Shown here: piece after piece, positions 18,169 through 26,190 of the stretch
Layout: each line of letters begins with the position of its first letter
How positions within the stretch are numbered: the stretch's first letter is position 1
From: Tautonia marina
Lineage (GTDB): Bacteria; Planctomycetota; Planctomycetia; Isosphaerales; Isosphaeraceae
Assembly: GCF_009177065.1 (NCBI RefSeq)
Contig: NZ_WEZF01000012.1
Coordinates: 62,001-126,000, forward strand
Reading direction: 5' to 3'
DNA length: 64,000 nt
Translations under genes and position numbers: made by a program
The notes under the pieces: model-generated
Databases searched by the model: none
Told to the model about the DNA's origin: nothing
Seen by the model: only the letters and a program-made list of their open reading frames with translations

Positions 18169-18816
18169 TCACTCGTCAAGTGGAGTCAGGACGATCTCTC
18201 GAAACTCGATCGGTGCTCCTTCGGACTGAAGCGAGATGGCTCCCGCCGTCACCGAGCAATCGGATGCCTCGTTGACAAGGTCTCCGTTGACCGTAACGGT
18301 AATCCGATCTTTCTGACAAACGATCACCATCGTGTTCCACTCACCAATGGGATTTTCGGAATCATCGGTGAGGTTCAGGTGACGACGCCCCATCTTGCGC
18401 TCTTCTTCATTCTTAACATTCAGATCGGTCCCGATGACCCAAAAGTCCCCAGCATCTCCTCGGTGCAGTTGGACCTCAATCGACTTCGGCCAGATCCCGA
18501 TCGCCCCGGGCTCTGATGTATGAACGAGCACTCCGCTGTTTCCCCCCTGGCTTCCCTGAGGAAATCTCCATTGGAGTGACAATTCATAATTGCTGTACTC
18601 CTTCTCTGTCTTGATGTATCCAACAGGCTGGCCCTTGCAGTGTAAAACCCCGTCGTGAACGCTCCAGACATCCTCAGCCTTGGCATTCTCATCTGCCAGA
18701 ACTGCAGTCCAACCACTCAGATCGTTCCCGTTGAACAGGGCAACTGGCTCGCCTGCCAGGGCAAGGCAAGGGGAGAGGATCACGAGGAACGCAATCAGAG
18801 TTCGCGAGTTCATCAT
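18169..18816 (-). CDS. Secreted DUF1080 / 3-keto-disaccharide hydrolase-like protein
   Basis: The 215-residue protein has a Sec signal peptide (MMNSRTLIAFLVILSPCLALA) and one DUF1080 domain: ALFNGNDLSGWTAV at the start, WSVHDGVLHC, YELSLQWRFPQGSQGGNSGVL with an LVHT continuation, and EVQLHRGDAGDFWVIG. This concanavalin-like fold family is hugely expanded in planctomycetes, and some members are described as 3-keto-disaccharide hydrolases that cleave oxidised sugars in the periplasm. The domain fills nearly the whole protein, as in the single-domain members. The same domain occurs again in the large fusion protein at 22874-25000, which suggests related sugar catabolism in this region. Confidence 0.85.
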   Translation of the reverse strand: MMNSRTLIAFLVILSPCLALAGEPVALFNGNDLSGWTAVLADENAKAEDVWSVHDGVLHCKGQPVGYIKTEKEYSNYELSLQWRFPQGSQGGNSGVLVHTSEPGAIGIWPKSIEVQLHRGDAGDFWVIGTDLNVKNEEERKMGRRHLNLTDDSENPIGEWNTMVIVCQKDRITVTVNGDLVNEASDCSVTAGAISLQSEGAPIEFREIVLTPLDE

Positions 18817-19024
18817 TTGTGTCCCGTGAGATCATCTTGTTTGAATCGACTTGCATCAGGCCCTCAAGACACCTCCCAAAGGCTCTGATACGTCTCTCAG
18901 AGTGCTGTCGATCATACCAGAGTCGAGTGAGCGATGCGTCTCTGTGATCACCCAAGACGCCTCTTTTTCATCCCGTGCTTGAGCATGGCGAGTGACTCCC
19001 GTGAGTGATAGACTCACCCAGAGT

Positions 19025-19064
19025 TCACCCTGGAAAACCCTTCACGATTGACCACCCAGGGTGA
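19025..19064 (+). promoter_or_regulatory. Inverted repeat just upstream of the tandem hydrolase gene
   Basis: TCACCCTGG at 19025-19033 and CCAGGGTGA at 19056-19064 form a perfect 9-bp dyad with a 22-base loop, ending 18 bases before the ATG at 19083. It could be an operator or a hairpin in the leader. It is directly seen; its role is not known. Confidence 0.4.
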
Positions 19065-19082
19065 TGAGGAGCACGCATCCCG

Positions 19083-21332
19083 ATGAAATCGACCAACCAT
19101 GTGAGCCGTCGCGCCGCGTTACAGGCCTTCTCCTCGACCATGATGGCCGGGAGCGTTTCCGGCGTTTGGCCTGCCGCGACCCTCTGGGCTCAGGAAAAAG
19201 CTCAGGGACCTCCTCGCGTCCTTCCCGAAGCAGAATTTCCGGACGATCCTCGCCTCGGCCCCCTCAAGGATTTGAATGGCGACTTCCCATTTCATGTCCC
19301 TGAGTCACTTGAGCAGTGGCAGGTCAGGGCCGACGAGGTTCGCCGACGCATTCTCGTCTCAGCTGGTCTCTGGCCCATGCCCACAATGCCAGAGTTGATC
19401 CCGGTCATTCACGGTACGGTCGATCGCGAAGAATACACCGTCGATAAAGTCTATTTTGAGAGCGTGCCGGGCTTGTACGTGACAGGTAGCCTTTACCGAC
19501 CCAAAGGTATCGAGGGTCCGAAGCCGGCCGTCCTCAGTCCCCATGGGCACTGGTCGGAGGGGCGATTCCACGACCACGGCGAGGACGTCGTGCGGCAAGA
19601 ACTCGAGTCGGGCGCAGAACGGTTCGAGGTCGGTGGACGTCATCCACTCCAGGCCCGATGTGTTCAACTCGCCCGCATGGGCTGCGTCGTGTTTCTCTAC
19701 GACATGCTAGGCTATGCAGACAGTGTTCCCATCACCTTCGAGATCGCTCATGGGTTTTCCCGCCAGCGACCAAGCCTGAGCAGTCCTAATCGTTGGGGAC
19801 TCTTCAGCGCTCAAGCTGAACTTCGGCTCCAAAATGTTCTTGGATTGCAATTACTGAACTCGATCCGAGCGCTCGACTTTCTGTCCGATTTACCTGATGT
19901 AGACCCGACTCGTATAGCCGTGACCGGTGCGAGTGGTGGAGGAACTCAGACCTTCCTACTGTCAGCCGTGGACCCTCGTCCCGCCGCAGCCTTTCCTGCA
20001 GTGATGGTTTCGACTGCAATGCAAGGAGGGTGCACATGCGAAAATGCAACCTATCTCCGAATCGGAACAGGAAATGTCGAGTTTGCCGCGCTCTTCGCTC
20101 CTCGACCACTGGGACTCACCGGCGCAAACGATTGGACCCGGGAGATCGAAACCAAAGGACTCCCCGAGCTGAAGCGCCTTTATGAACTTGCGAACGCTCC
20201 AGGAAATGTCATCGCTCGGTACTTTGACTTCGGGCACAATTACAACGCTCAAAGCCGGGCAATGATGTACAGCTTCATGGCAGAGCAACTCGGGCTTGGC
20301 CCCGATGTCTCGCTTGAAGAACGCGATTACATTCCGTTAACCCGGGAGGAAGCAACTGTCTGGAATGAAGGGCATCCCAAGCCGCCAACAGACGAGGACG
20401 CCGAGGTTCGACTTCTCACCCTGCTCGATGCCGATTCTCACTCGAAGATGGCCGATCTTCGACCTATCGACACTGATAAACTCCTCGAATTTCAAAAAAT
20501 CGTCGGAGGAGCGATCAGAACGATGGTCGGGCGATCATTCCCCGAAGCAGGAGATGTCGTCTATGACAAGCACCGAGAGATCGATCGAGGCGACTGGCTC
20601 GAAACGCTCGCCTTGTTACGCTATGAGCCTGAAGCTGAGCTCGTTCCCACCGTCTTTCTCTATCCCAAGTCCTACCGTGGGAGAGTTGTGGTCTGGGTGG
20701 ACGAAGCCGGCAAGTCTTCACTCTACGACAAAGACGGCCAACCTATCGGTCCCGTTCGACGACTCATGGACCAGGGGATCGCCGTCGTCGGTTGTGATCT
20801 CCTCGATCAAGGAGAGTGGCTCAAGGACGACCCCCGGACTCAATCACGAACCGTCGAGAATCCCCGGGAGTTTCTTGGGTACACACTAGGATATAACCAT
20901 CCGCTGTTTGCACAACGAGTCCATGATTTGCTTTCCGTTCTCGCCTTCGTTCGACACCATGACTTTAGCCCTGGGCGTGTTGAACTCGTGGCTCTGAGTG
21001 GAGCCGGTCGTTGGGCCGCGGCTGCCGCGGCTGTGGCCACCGGAACTCTGGATGCCATTGCTCTCGGGACCAACGGTTACCGGTTCGGTCGGATCATCGA
21101 CCACCGCGATCCCGATCTTTGGCCAGGCGCCTTGAAGTACGGTGATCTTCCGAGTCTCCTCGCGCTCTGCGCTCCTACACCACTCTGGGTCTCAGGGGAG
21201 GGAAACCAACTTCCCGACATCATCCTCGACGCCTATCGCGCGACGGCAGGTCCGAGACCCGATTCCTTCATCGGTGGTGAGCCGCAAGACGAACGTGAGA
21301 CCGCAGTCACCTGGCTCCTTGATCGCCAGTGA
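19083..21332 (+). CDS. Tat-exported protein with two alpha/beta hydrolase domains
   Basis: This 749-residue protein begins with a twin-arginine signal (SRRAALQAFSSTMMAGSVSG). The first half (about 80-410) is an acetylxylan-esterase/dienelactone-hydrolase-like domain: YRPKGIEGPKPAVLSPHGH, a nucleophile elbow in VTGASGGGTQTF, and DFGHNYNAQSR carrying the likely catalytic His. The second half (about 510-749) repeats the fold with LVALSGAGRWAAAAAAV and PTPLWVSGEG, but I see no obvious catalytic His at its end, so it may be structural or degenerate. It is probably an extracytoplasmic carbohydrate esterase. The start ATG 19083 follows GAGGAG at a rather long distance, and a dyad lies in the leader. 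A terminator-like 12-bp hairpin follows. Confidence 0.82.
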   Translation: MKSTNHVSRRAALQAFSSTMMAGSVSGVWPAATLWAQEKAQGPPRVLPEAEFPDDPRLGPLKDLNGDFPFHVPESLEQWQVRADEVRRRILVSAGLWPMPTMPELIPVIHGTVDREEYTVDKVYFESVPGLYVTGSLYRPKGIEGPKPAVLSPHGHWSEGRFHDHGEDVVRQELESGAERFEVGGRHPLQARCVQLARMGCVVFLYDMLGYADSVPITFEIAHGFSRQRPSLSSPNRWGLFSAQAELRLQNVLGLQLLNSIRALDFLSDLPDVDPTRIAVTGASGGGTQTFLLSAVDPRPAAAFPAVMVSTAMQGGCTCENATYLRIGTGNVEFAALFAPRPLGLTGANDWTREIETKGLPELKRLYELANAPGNVIARYFDFGHNYNAQSRAMMYSFMAEQLGLGPDVSLEERDYIPLTREEATVWNEGHPKPPTDEDAEVRLLTLLDADSHSKMADLRPIDTDKLLEFQKIVGGAIRTMVGRSFPEAGDVVYDKHREIDRGDWLETLALLRYEPEAELVPTVFLYPKSYRGRVVVWVDEAGKSSLYDKDGQPIGPVRRLMDQGIAVVGCDLLDQGEWLKDDPRTQSRTVENPREFLGYTLGYNHPLFAQRVHDLLSVLAFVRHHDFSPGRVELVALSGAGRWAAAAAAVATGTLDAIALGTNGYRFGRIIDHRDPDLWPGALKYGDLPSLLALCAPTPLWVSGEGNQLPDIILDAYRATAGPRPDSFIGGEPQDERETAVTWLLDRQ

Positions 21333-21341
21333 TCCTCAATC

Positions 21342-21373
21342 CCGTCAGAACCGGATCTGATCGGTTCTGACGG
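21342..21373. terminator. Bidirectional terminator hairpin between convergent genes
   Basis: CCGTCAGAACCG (21342-21353) pairs perfectly with CGGTTCTGACGG (21362-21373), a 12-bp stem with an 8-base loop. It lies 9 bases after one gene and 14 bases before the end of the opposite gene, a typical shared terminator position, although the T-tracts are short. Confidence 0.6.
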
Positions 21374-21387
21374 TCGTTCCATCAAAT

Positions 21388-22263
21388 TCAGGGGCGAGGG
21401 ACCACTCGAATCTCAAACAAGTCCGACCAGTTCTTGCCCGTGACGAATAACCGCCGACTTTTCGATTCGTACGCAATGCCATTCAGTACCGCATTGCTAC
21501 CAATTGCTTGCTGAGGACGAACGTTGCTCAGATCGATCCAACCCACGATGCGACCAGTACGAGCCGAAATACGAGCAATGGTCGAGGTATTCCAGATATT
21601 GGCGAGAATCTCTCCGTTAATGTATTCGAGTTCGTTGAGCTGATCGACCGGCCGCCCATCTGGAGTCAGCACCCGAATCGATCGAACGAGCCGGTAAGAC
21701 TCTGGGTCAAGGAATCGCAAGGTTGCAGTGCCATCACTTATAATCAAATGCTTGTCGTCATGAGTTAATCCCCAGCCCTCACCCGCGTAACGGAAGCGCC
21801 CTCGAAGCTCAAACGTTTCCTTGTCAAAGATCAATCCAAGGCGTTCCTGCCAACTGAGCTGGAGAATCCGATCTTTCCAGACGGTAATTCCTTCTCCGAA
21901 GACGTCGTTGGGTAACGCAGCCTCTTTTAACACGGTCCCGGTTTCCAGTTGCACCTTCCGAAGTCGAGACCGACCATATTGACCGGTTCCCTCATAAAGG
22001 ATTCCGTCGGAGAATTCGAGACCCTGGGTAAAGGCATTGAGATCATGTGGATATACCTTCACGATCTCAACGCTATAAATCGGCACCCGGCTTGCCTGGG
22101 ATGCAAACCAGGTTGTCCACGCCCCCACCCCAGCCGTCGTTATAGCGACGACGGCAACCAACATGAGACCTATACGTTTACGACCCGACGCGACTCTTGC
22201 GAAAGGGGATGCGCCTGGGTTGATCGTTTTCGGTGCATCTGGCGGGGCGGTCAACGATTGCAT
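21388..22263 (-). CDS. Glutaminyl-peptide cyclotransferase (plant-type beta-propeller), membrane anchored
   Basis: The 291-residue protein carries an N-terminal membrane anchor or uncleaved signal near residues 28-50 (RIGLMLVAVVAITTAGVGAW) followed by a beta-propeller of the plant/bacterial glutamine cyclotransferase family. Diagnostic stretches are YPHDLNAFTQGLEF, LYEGTGQYGRSRLR, FGEGITVWKDRILQLSW, EGWGLTHDDKHLIISDG and QLNELEYINGEILANIW. The enzyme turns N-terminal glutamine into pyroglutamate, probably on exported peptides. The frame opens with GTG at 22266; ATG 22263 is preferred and has GAGG seven bases upstream. It starts 9 bases after the stop of the HbpS/GlcG-like gene, so the two form an operon. 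Confidence 0.88.
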   Translation of the reverse strand: MQSLTAPPDAPKTINPGASPFARVASGRKRIGLMLVAVVAITTAGVGAWTTWFASQASRVPIYSVEIVKVYPHDLNAFTQGLEFSDGILYEGTGQYGRSRLRKVQLETGTVLKEAALPNDVFGEGITVWKDRILQLSWQERLGLIFDKETFELRGRFRYAGEGWGLTHDDKHLIISDGTATLRFLDPESYRLVRSIRVLTPDGRPVDQLNELEYINGEILANIWNTSTIARISARTGRIVGWIDLSNVRPQQAIGSNAVLNGIAYESKSRRLFVTGKNWSDLFEIRVVPRP

Positions 22264-22272
22264 CACTCAGCC

Positions 22273-22839
22273 TCATTCATCGTCGTCGTCTTGATGGGTC
22301 TTGATCGATTCGAGAAGCCGAGCGATCCCTGCTCGAGCGATCTCGGCGTCCTGTTCTCCCGTCGCGCCACCTACTCCAACTCCACCGAGGATCTGCCCCT
22401 CGACGACGATCGGTACGCCTCCGTAGAGGGTCGTCACCGTCCCCCCGGATGCCGACGCAGTGAGTTGAAGACTGACGTTGAGCAGAACATCGGGAATTTC
22501 GACTCCAGGGGGGACCGGACCAGTCGGTTGCCGAAGTGTTGCTGCAGCGATGGCCTTGGTCATCGAGGTATACGAACTGGCCGAGCGGGCGCCGTCCATT
22601 CGTGCAAAGGCAATCGGGTGGCCGCCGTCATCGACGACGGTGATATTCACCTTCAAGCCCATCGCTTTGGCCTGATCTTGGGCCCCCTCGAGAATCGTCT
22701 GGGCGCCTCCGAGCATCAGGCGAATGCCTCCCCGCTCGATCATCGGCTCAGCTTCGTCTGATTCCTGTGCGGATCCGACCTGAACCGCAAGCAAGATCAA
22801 CAAGCCAGCCAAGGCTGTTTTAAACACTGGTTGGAACAT
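22273..22839 (-). CDS. Exported GlcG/HbpS-family (DUF336) protein
   Basis: The 188-residue product has a Sec signal (MFQPVFKTALAGLLILLAVQ) and a GlcG/HbpS domain: GLKVNITVVDDGGHPIAFAR, SYTSMTKAIAAATLR and a Gly-rich GGVPIVVEGQILGGVGVGGA. This fold binds small molecules or heme in HbpS and is linked to glycolate operons in GlcG; here it is exported, so a role in scavenging or sensing outside the cytoplasm is possible. GAGGA lies 8 bases before ATG 22839; ATG 22854 in the same frame is an alternative. It lies between the large esterase fusion and the glutaminyl cyclase on the same strand. A highly acidic tail (HQDDDDE) ends the protein. Confidence 0.85.
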   Translation of the reverse strand: MFQPVFKTALAGLLILLAVQVGSAQESDEAEPMIERGGIRLMLGGAQTILEGAQDQAKAMGLKVNITVVDDGGHPIAFARMDGARSASSYTSMTKAIAAATLRQPTGPVPPGVEIPDVLLNVSLQLTASASGGTVTTLYGGVPIVVEGQILGGVGVGGATGEQDAEIARAGIARLLESIKTHQDDDDE

Positions 22840-22873
22840 GCGATCATTCCTCATTTCACTTCGAGTCTGCGAA

Positions 22874-25000
22874 TTAGGGAGTAATTCGGCGAGGTTTGAG
22901 CATCCACTCGACCAGTTCCGGTTCGGCATACGCCCGGTCCCAGCTATTGTGGCCAACCCCGCGATATTCCGTATAACGGACTGGTGCGCCAATGTCCTTG
23001 AGGGATCGGGCCATCTCACGCATGCCAGCCACGAAGGGAGCGCGGTCTTCGTCCCCCACGAATCCCCAGGTCGGAATGGTCCGAATCGACTCGACCTGCG
23101 CGGGTTCCCCCGGACCACAGATCGGCACCAGTGCCGAGAATCGATCGGGATAGGTGGTTGCAAGGGACCAGGTTCCCATCCCTCCCATCGAAAGCCCGGT
23201 CAGCACAATACGACTGGTATCCACGGCGAAATCGGAAATGACCTCGTCAAGAATCGCCATCGCTCGTTCCCCATCGGGCGAAGCGGCCGACCAGGTTTCT
23301 CGAGCTTGTGGGAACACGGCGAGATAAGGATGACCCGAGGGATTTGAGGCGATACTCGGGCCTAGTCCGACCTGACTCGGAACCACCCCGTCATCGCCTC
23401 GTTCTCCCGCCCCATGCAGAAAGAGAACAACTGGGAACTTTTGAACACCGTCGTACCCATCGGGTACGAACACCGAGTAACGAGCGCCTTGCTCAGTCCG
23501 CAGACGACGAAGATGGAATCCCGGCTTCTTGGAATCTCCGTTCGTGATCGGCCGAGGTAAGGGCTGGACCAGCAGGTCTTTGAAGTGGATCTCCATCGGG
23601 TCTCCGGAATGGAGCTGGACTGCAATACGGCCCGTCTGAGGAATCTCCTGGTCCGTTTCGAGATAATCCACCGAGGGGACACTGTTAAGACTCAGTCGGA
23701 TTTGATTCCCCATTGCTCGAATGACATATTGATTCCAGCCATCGAGCCGAACGGAGGCTCTCGCTCGATCAGATGCAGTCTCCAGCACACGATTCCGTCT
23801 CGATTCGTCGTAGAGGCAACCCCAGTAATTTTCACCGATATCAGCCTGATAGCCAATCATTTCGTGACCGGCAGTCCGTTCGCTCCGGAACTGAATTCCA
23901 CTATTCCCTTCTCCATCAACCAGCCGAAACGTGCAGCGAAAGTAGAAGTCTCCGAAACGATCTTCCGTCGCAAGGAACTCGTTCCGCTCAAGTCCCGGAG
24001 ACAACCCCACGAGCATCCCGTCGCGAACGGACCAAAGTGTGTCATCCCCTTCCCAGCCCGTCAGATCCCGGCCGTTGAACATGGGAATGAATCCGGCCGT
24101 TTCAATCACGGGTGGTAATCCTTCGAGCTGATCTGCCCAGCGGAGAAGGATCGTGGCCATGTAGGTTCCACCGAGGGTCGCGTCGTTTTGTTGCGGACTG
24201 GGAGCATAGCCACCGTCCTCCCGACGGCACTCTGCGACAAATCCGCGAAGGGCGTCGAGATCAGGAGCCACTCCCAGCATGTACGCAGCCCGCATGACTC
24301 GGTACGAGGCAGAGAGATCTGTTCCACCTTCTCCCTGGGTCCATCCCCCATCGGCCTGCTGACCAGCCAGAATCGCGTTGATGACGACCTCTCGACGGTC
24401 CAGAGCATGGTCCATTCGAAGCAATGCCGCCGCGGTACCGCCCGTATCGAAGGCGAGACTCGGCCCTTCACCCCATGTCCCGTCGTCGTTGCGTGAATCG
24501 AGGAGTTCCCTGGTCCACTCCTGAGCTTTCGGCGACGGACGACCCACCGCCTCGAAACCGGCAATCGCGATGCGCACCTCGGGGAACGATTCCGCATGAA
24601 TCGAGAGGTACTCGGAGGCCCTCCTGAGGAGTTCCTCGTTCTCAATTCTCAGCTCGCTGAGAGCCATGAAGCCTGATGCCGTTGAGCCAACGTCCGCGGC
24701 TCCACCAGGAGTTTGTGCAAAGCCGCCGGACTCCGGATCGAAACAGGACCGGACGAAGTCGAGACAGGCCAAAACGTCGGGGATTGAACCTGTCGTGTAT
24801 CGAAGAACCCGAACTGCAGCCGTTGTTGCACCGAGCGAGGATGGCCCCCCCGGTTCTGCAGCAAAACCGCCATCAGGATTCTGTCGTTGCGCGGCGAATT
24901 GGGCCGTCGCGTCACGATCAATGACGCTGAGCGACTGGGCCGCCGCAGGCGAAGCGAGGATCGCCAAGCATGCGAAGGCGCCGACCAGGTTTGGCTTCAT
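22874..25000 (-). CDS. Secreted three-part fusion: terpenoid-cyclase-like toroid, DUF1080, carboxylesterase
   Basis: The 708-residue protein has a Sec signal (MKPNLVGAFACLAILASPAAA) and three modules. Residues about 25-300 contain prenyltransferase/squalene-cyclase-like repeats (QNPDGGFA, PESGGFAQ, NDDGTWGEG, QADGGWTQGEGG, REDGGYAPS), an alpha/alpha toroid without the DXDD-type catalytic motif. Residues about 303-488 are a DUF1080 domain (FNGRDLTGWEGDDTLWSV, YRVDG-type GNSGIQFRS). Residues about 490-708 are an alpha/beta hydrolase of the polyesterase/phospholipase-carboxylesterase type with an oxyanion FLHGAGERGDDG, Ser604 in GLSMGGMGTWS and His in GVGHNSWDRAY. It is likely an extracytoplasmic esterase on complex carbohydrates. 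The frame is open to 25198; ATG 25000 places the signal peptide at the N-terminus. Confidence 0.85.
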   Translation of the reverse strand: MKPNLVGAFACLAILASPAAAQSLSVIDRDATAQFAAQRQNPDGGFAAEPGGPSSLGATTAAVRVLRYTTGSIPDVLACLDFVRSCFDPESGGFAQTPGGAADVGSTASGFMALSELRIENEELLRRASEYLSIHAESFPEVRIAIAGFEAVGRPSPKAQEWTRELLDSRNDDGTWGEGPSLAFDTGGTAAALLRMDHALDRREVVINAILAGQQADGGWTQGEGGTDLSASYRVMRAAYMLGVAPDLDALRGFVAECRREDGGYAPSPQQNDATLGGTYMATILLRWADQLEGLPPVIETAGFIPMFNGRDLTGWEGDDTLWSVRDGMLVGLSPGLERNEFLATEDRFGDFYFRCTFRLVDGEGNSGIQFRSERTAGHEMIGYQADIGENYWGCLYDESRRNRVLETASDRARASVRLDGWNQYVIRAMGNQIRLSLNSVPSVDYLETDQEIPQTGRIAVQLHSGDPMEIHFKDLLVQPLPRPITNGDSKKPGFHLRRLRTEQGARYSVFVPDGYDGVQKFPVVLFLHGAGERGDDGVVPSQVGLGPSIASNPSGHPYLAVFPQARETWSAASPDGERAMAILDEVISDFAVDTSRIVLTGLSMGGMGTWSLATTYPDRFSALVPICGPGEPAQVESIRTIPTWGFVGDEDRAPFVAGMREMARSLKDIGAPVRYTEYRGVGHNSWDRAYAEPELVEWMLKPRRITP

Positions 25001-25331
25001 GGCGACTCGATGGGCTCGATGAAGTGGTTCGATGGTGCAAAAACGGACAAGCCGGATGTTGGCGACAGGTTCGTTCCGAACCGAAGTCCCCCGCCACTCA
25101 CGACTCGTTTCGCTTCGAGAGATTCCTTCGCTCAGTGTAGCAGGACTTTCCGAAGGGGATAAGTCTCGTGCCCGCAACACTCCTCCTTCGATCTCCACTC
25201 TCTCGATTGCACGCTGTTGCGAATCATTCTTCCGAACTCAACACAAAACGCCGCGCAGAGGAACCCTTTCGGATTCCAGCGCGGCGATTGAGCTGTGTCA
25301 GCGGATTTCGAAGCGAAGGCGATCAAGTCCG

Positions 25332-25871
25332 TCAGCCTTCGAGTTGCCGAGCAATCCGATTCACGGGCACTCCCTCGGCCAACTCGGTCGGGATCAAGTC
25401 CGGTAAGACGTACTGCAGAACGTAGGCATCCTCCCCGGTGTCTTCATATGCTTCCCGGACAACCTCGACGGCTCGGAAATCAAGGGCTCGGAAATAAAGC
25501 TGAGCCGAGAGGTTCGACTCACGAGTCTGAAGCAGAATTTTTGTTCGGCGATGGCTGGACAACTTCCCGACGAGCTTGGCGACCATCTGGCGGCCCACTC
25601 CCATGCGTCGGTACTCGGGAGCCACCGCGAGATTCAGCACCTGGAGCCGCGACTTGTGCAGCTCGTAGATCATAAATCCGACAACCCGCTCCCCGCATTC
25701 GGCGACCATGCCAATGCAGTTTCGTTGACGGAGCACGCGGAGGAATTCCTCCTCGCACCAGGGAAATTCATAACTCGCATGCTCGATGGCCAGGACCTCG
25801 GGCATATCGCGTCGGATCATCCAGCGAATGTGCACGCGGACCTGGGCCTTGGCGGTGGGCACCGTGCTCAT
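25332..25871 (-). CDS. GNAT acetyltransferase, RimI-like (protein N-terminal acetylation)
   Basis: The 179-residue protein is a GCN5-related acetyltransferase. The acetyl-CoA site is QVLNLAVAPEYRRMGVGRQM (core RxxGxG), preceded by IGMVAECGERVVGFMIYEL and followed by LQTRESNLSAQLYFRALDF, which matches the RimI pattern of N-alpha acetylation of ribosomal protein S18; IEHASYEFPWCEEEF also fits RimI. The acceptor is therefore inferred, not proven. I chose ATG 25871 because GGAGG lies just upstream; the frame also holds an ATG-like start 21 bases earlier. It is separated by about 320 bases from the DUF1571 gene upstream on the same strand. Confidence 0.82.
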   Translation of the reverse strand: MSTVPTAKAQVRVHIRWMIRRDMPEVLAIEHASYEFPWCEEEFLRVLRQRNCIGMVAECGERVVGFMIYELHKSRLQVLNLAVAPEYRRMGVGRQMVAKLVGKLSSHRRTKILLQTRESNLSAQLYFRALDFRAVEVVREAYEDTGEDAYVLQYVLPDLIPTELAEGVPVNRIARQLEG

Positions 25872-26190
25872 CGAGCCTCCCTCCGTGGACAAATTAAAGA
25901 CGGCGAGCCCTCAGCATCCTGCCGAGAACCGACGTGGAGACAGTGGGATCCGATCCGCGGAACGGTCCGCGAAGGATGGGTTGGAGGTGATCCCTGGCCG
26001 GGCCCGAAGGCCCCGCGAAATCGCGATGGGCCGGAATCCTCCGCCAAGGCGGGGCGGATTCTATCGGAGCCTCCCGGGGCTGCCAACCCCGCTTCCTCCG
26101 CTCCCTCTCAAGGAATGGCCCGGTGGAAACCAGGCCATTTCTCACACCCTCTTATCGGCCGGATCGGAGCCGATCCTGAGACGCTCGCCT
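25872..26190. other. Non-coding gap with GC-rich hairpin
   Basis: This 319-base gap separates the DUF1571 gene from the acetyltransferase gene, both on the minus strand. It contains a compact dyad at 26034-26061: GAATCC and CCGCC pair with GGCGG and GGATTC around a two-base turn. It could end DUF1571 transcription but lies about 130 bases past that stop. Apart from the ribosome-binding site of the acetyltransferase gene I see nothing else. Confidence 0.45.
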
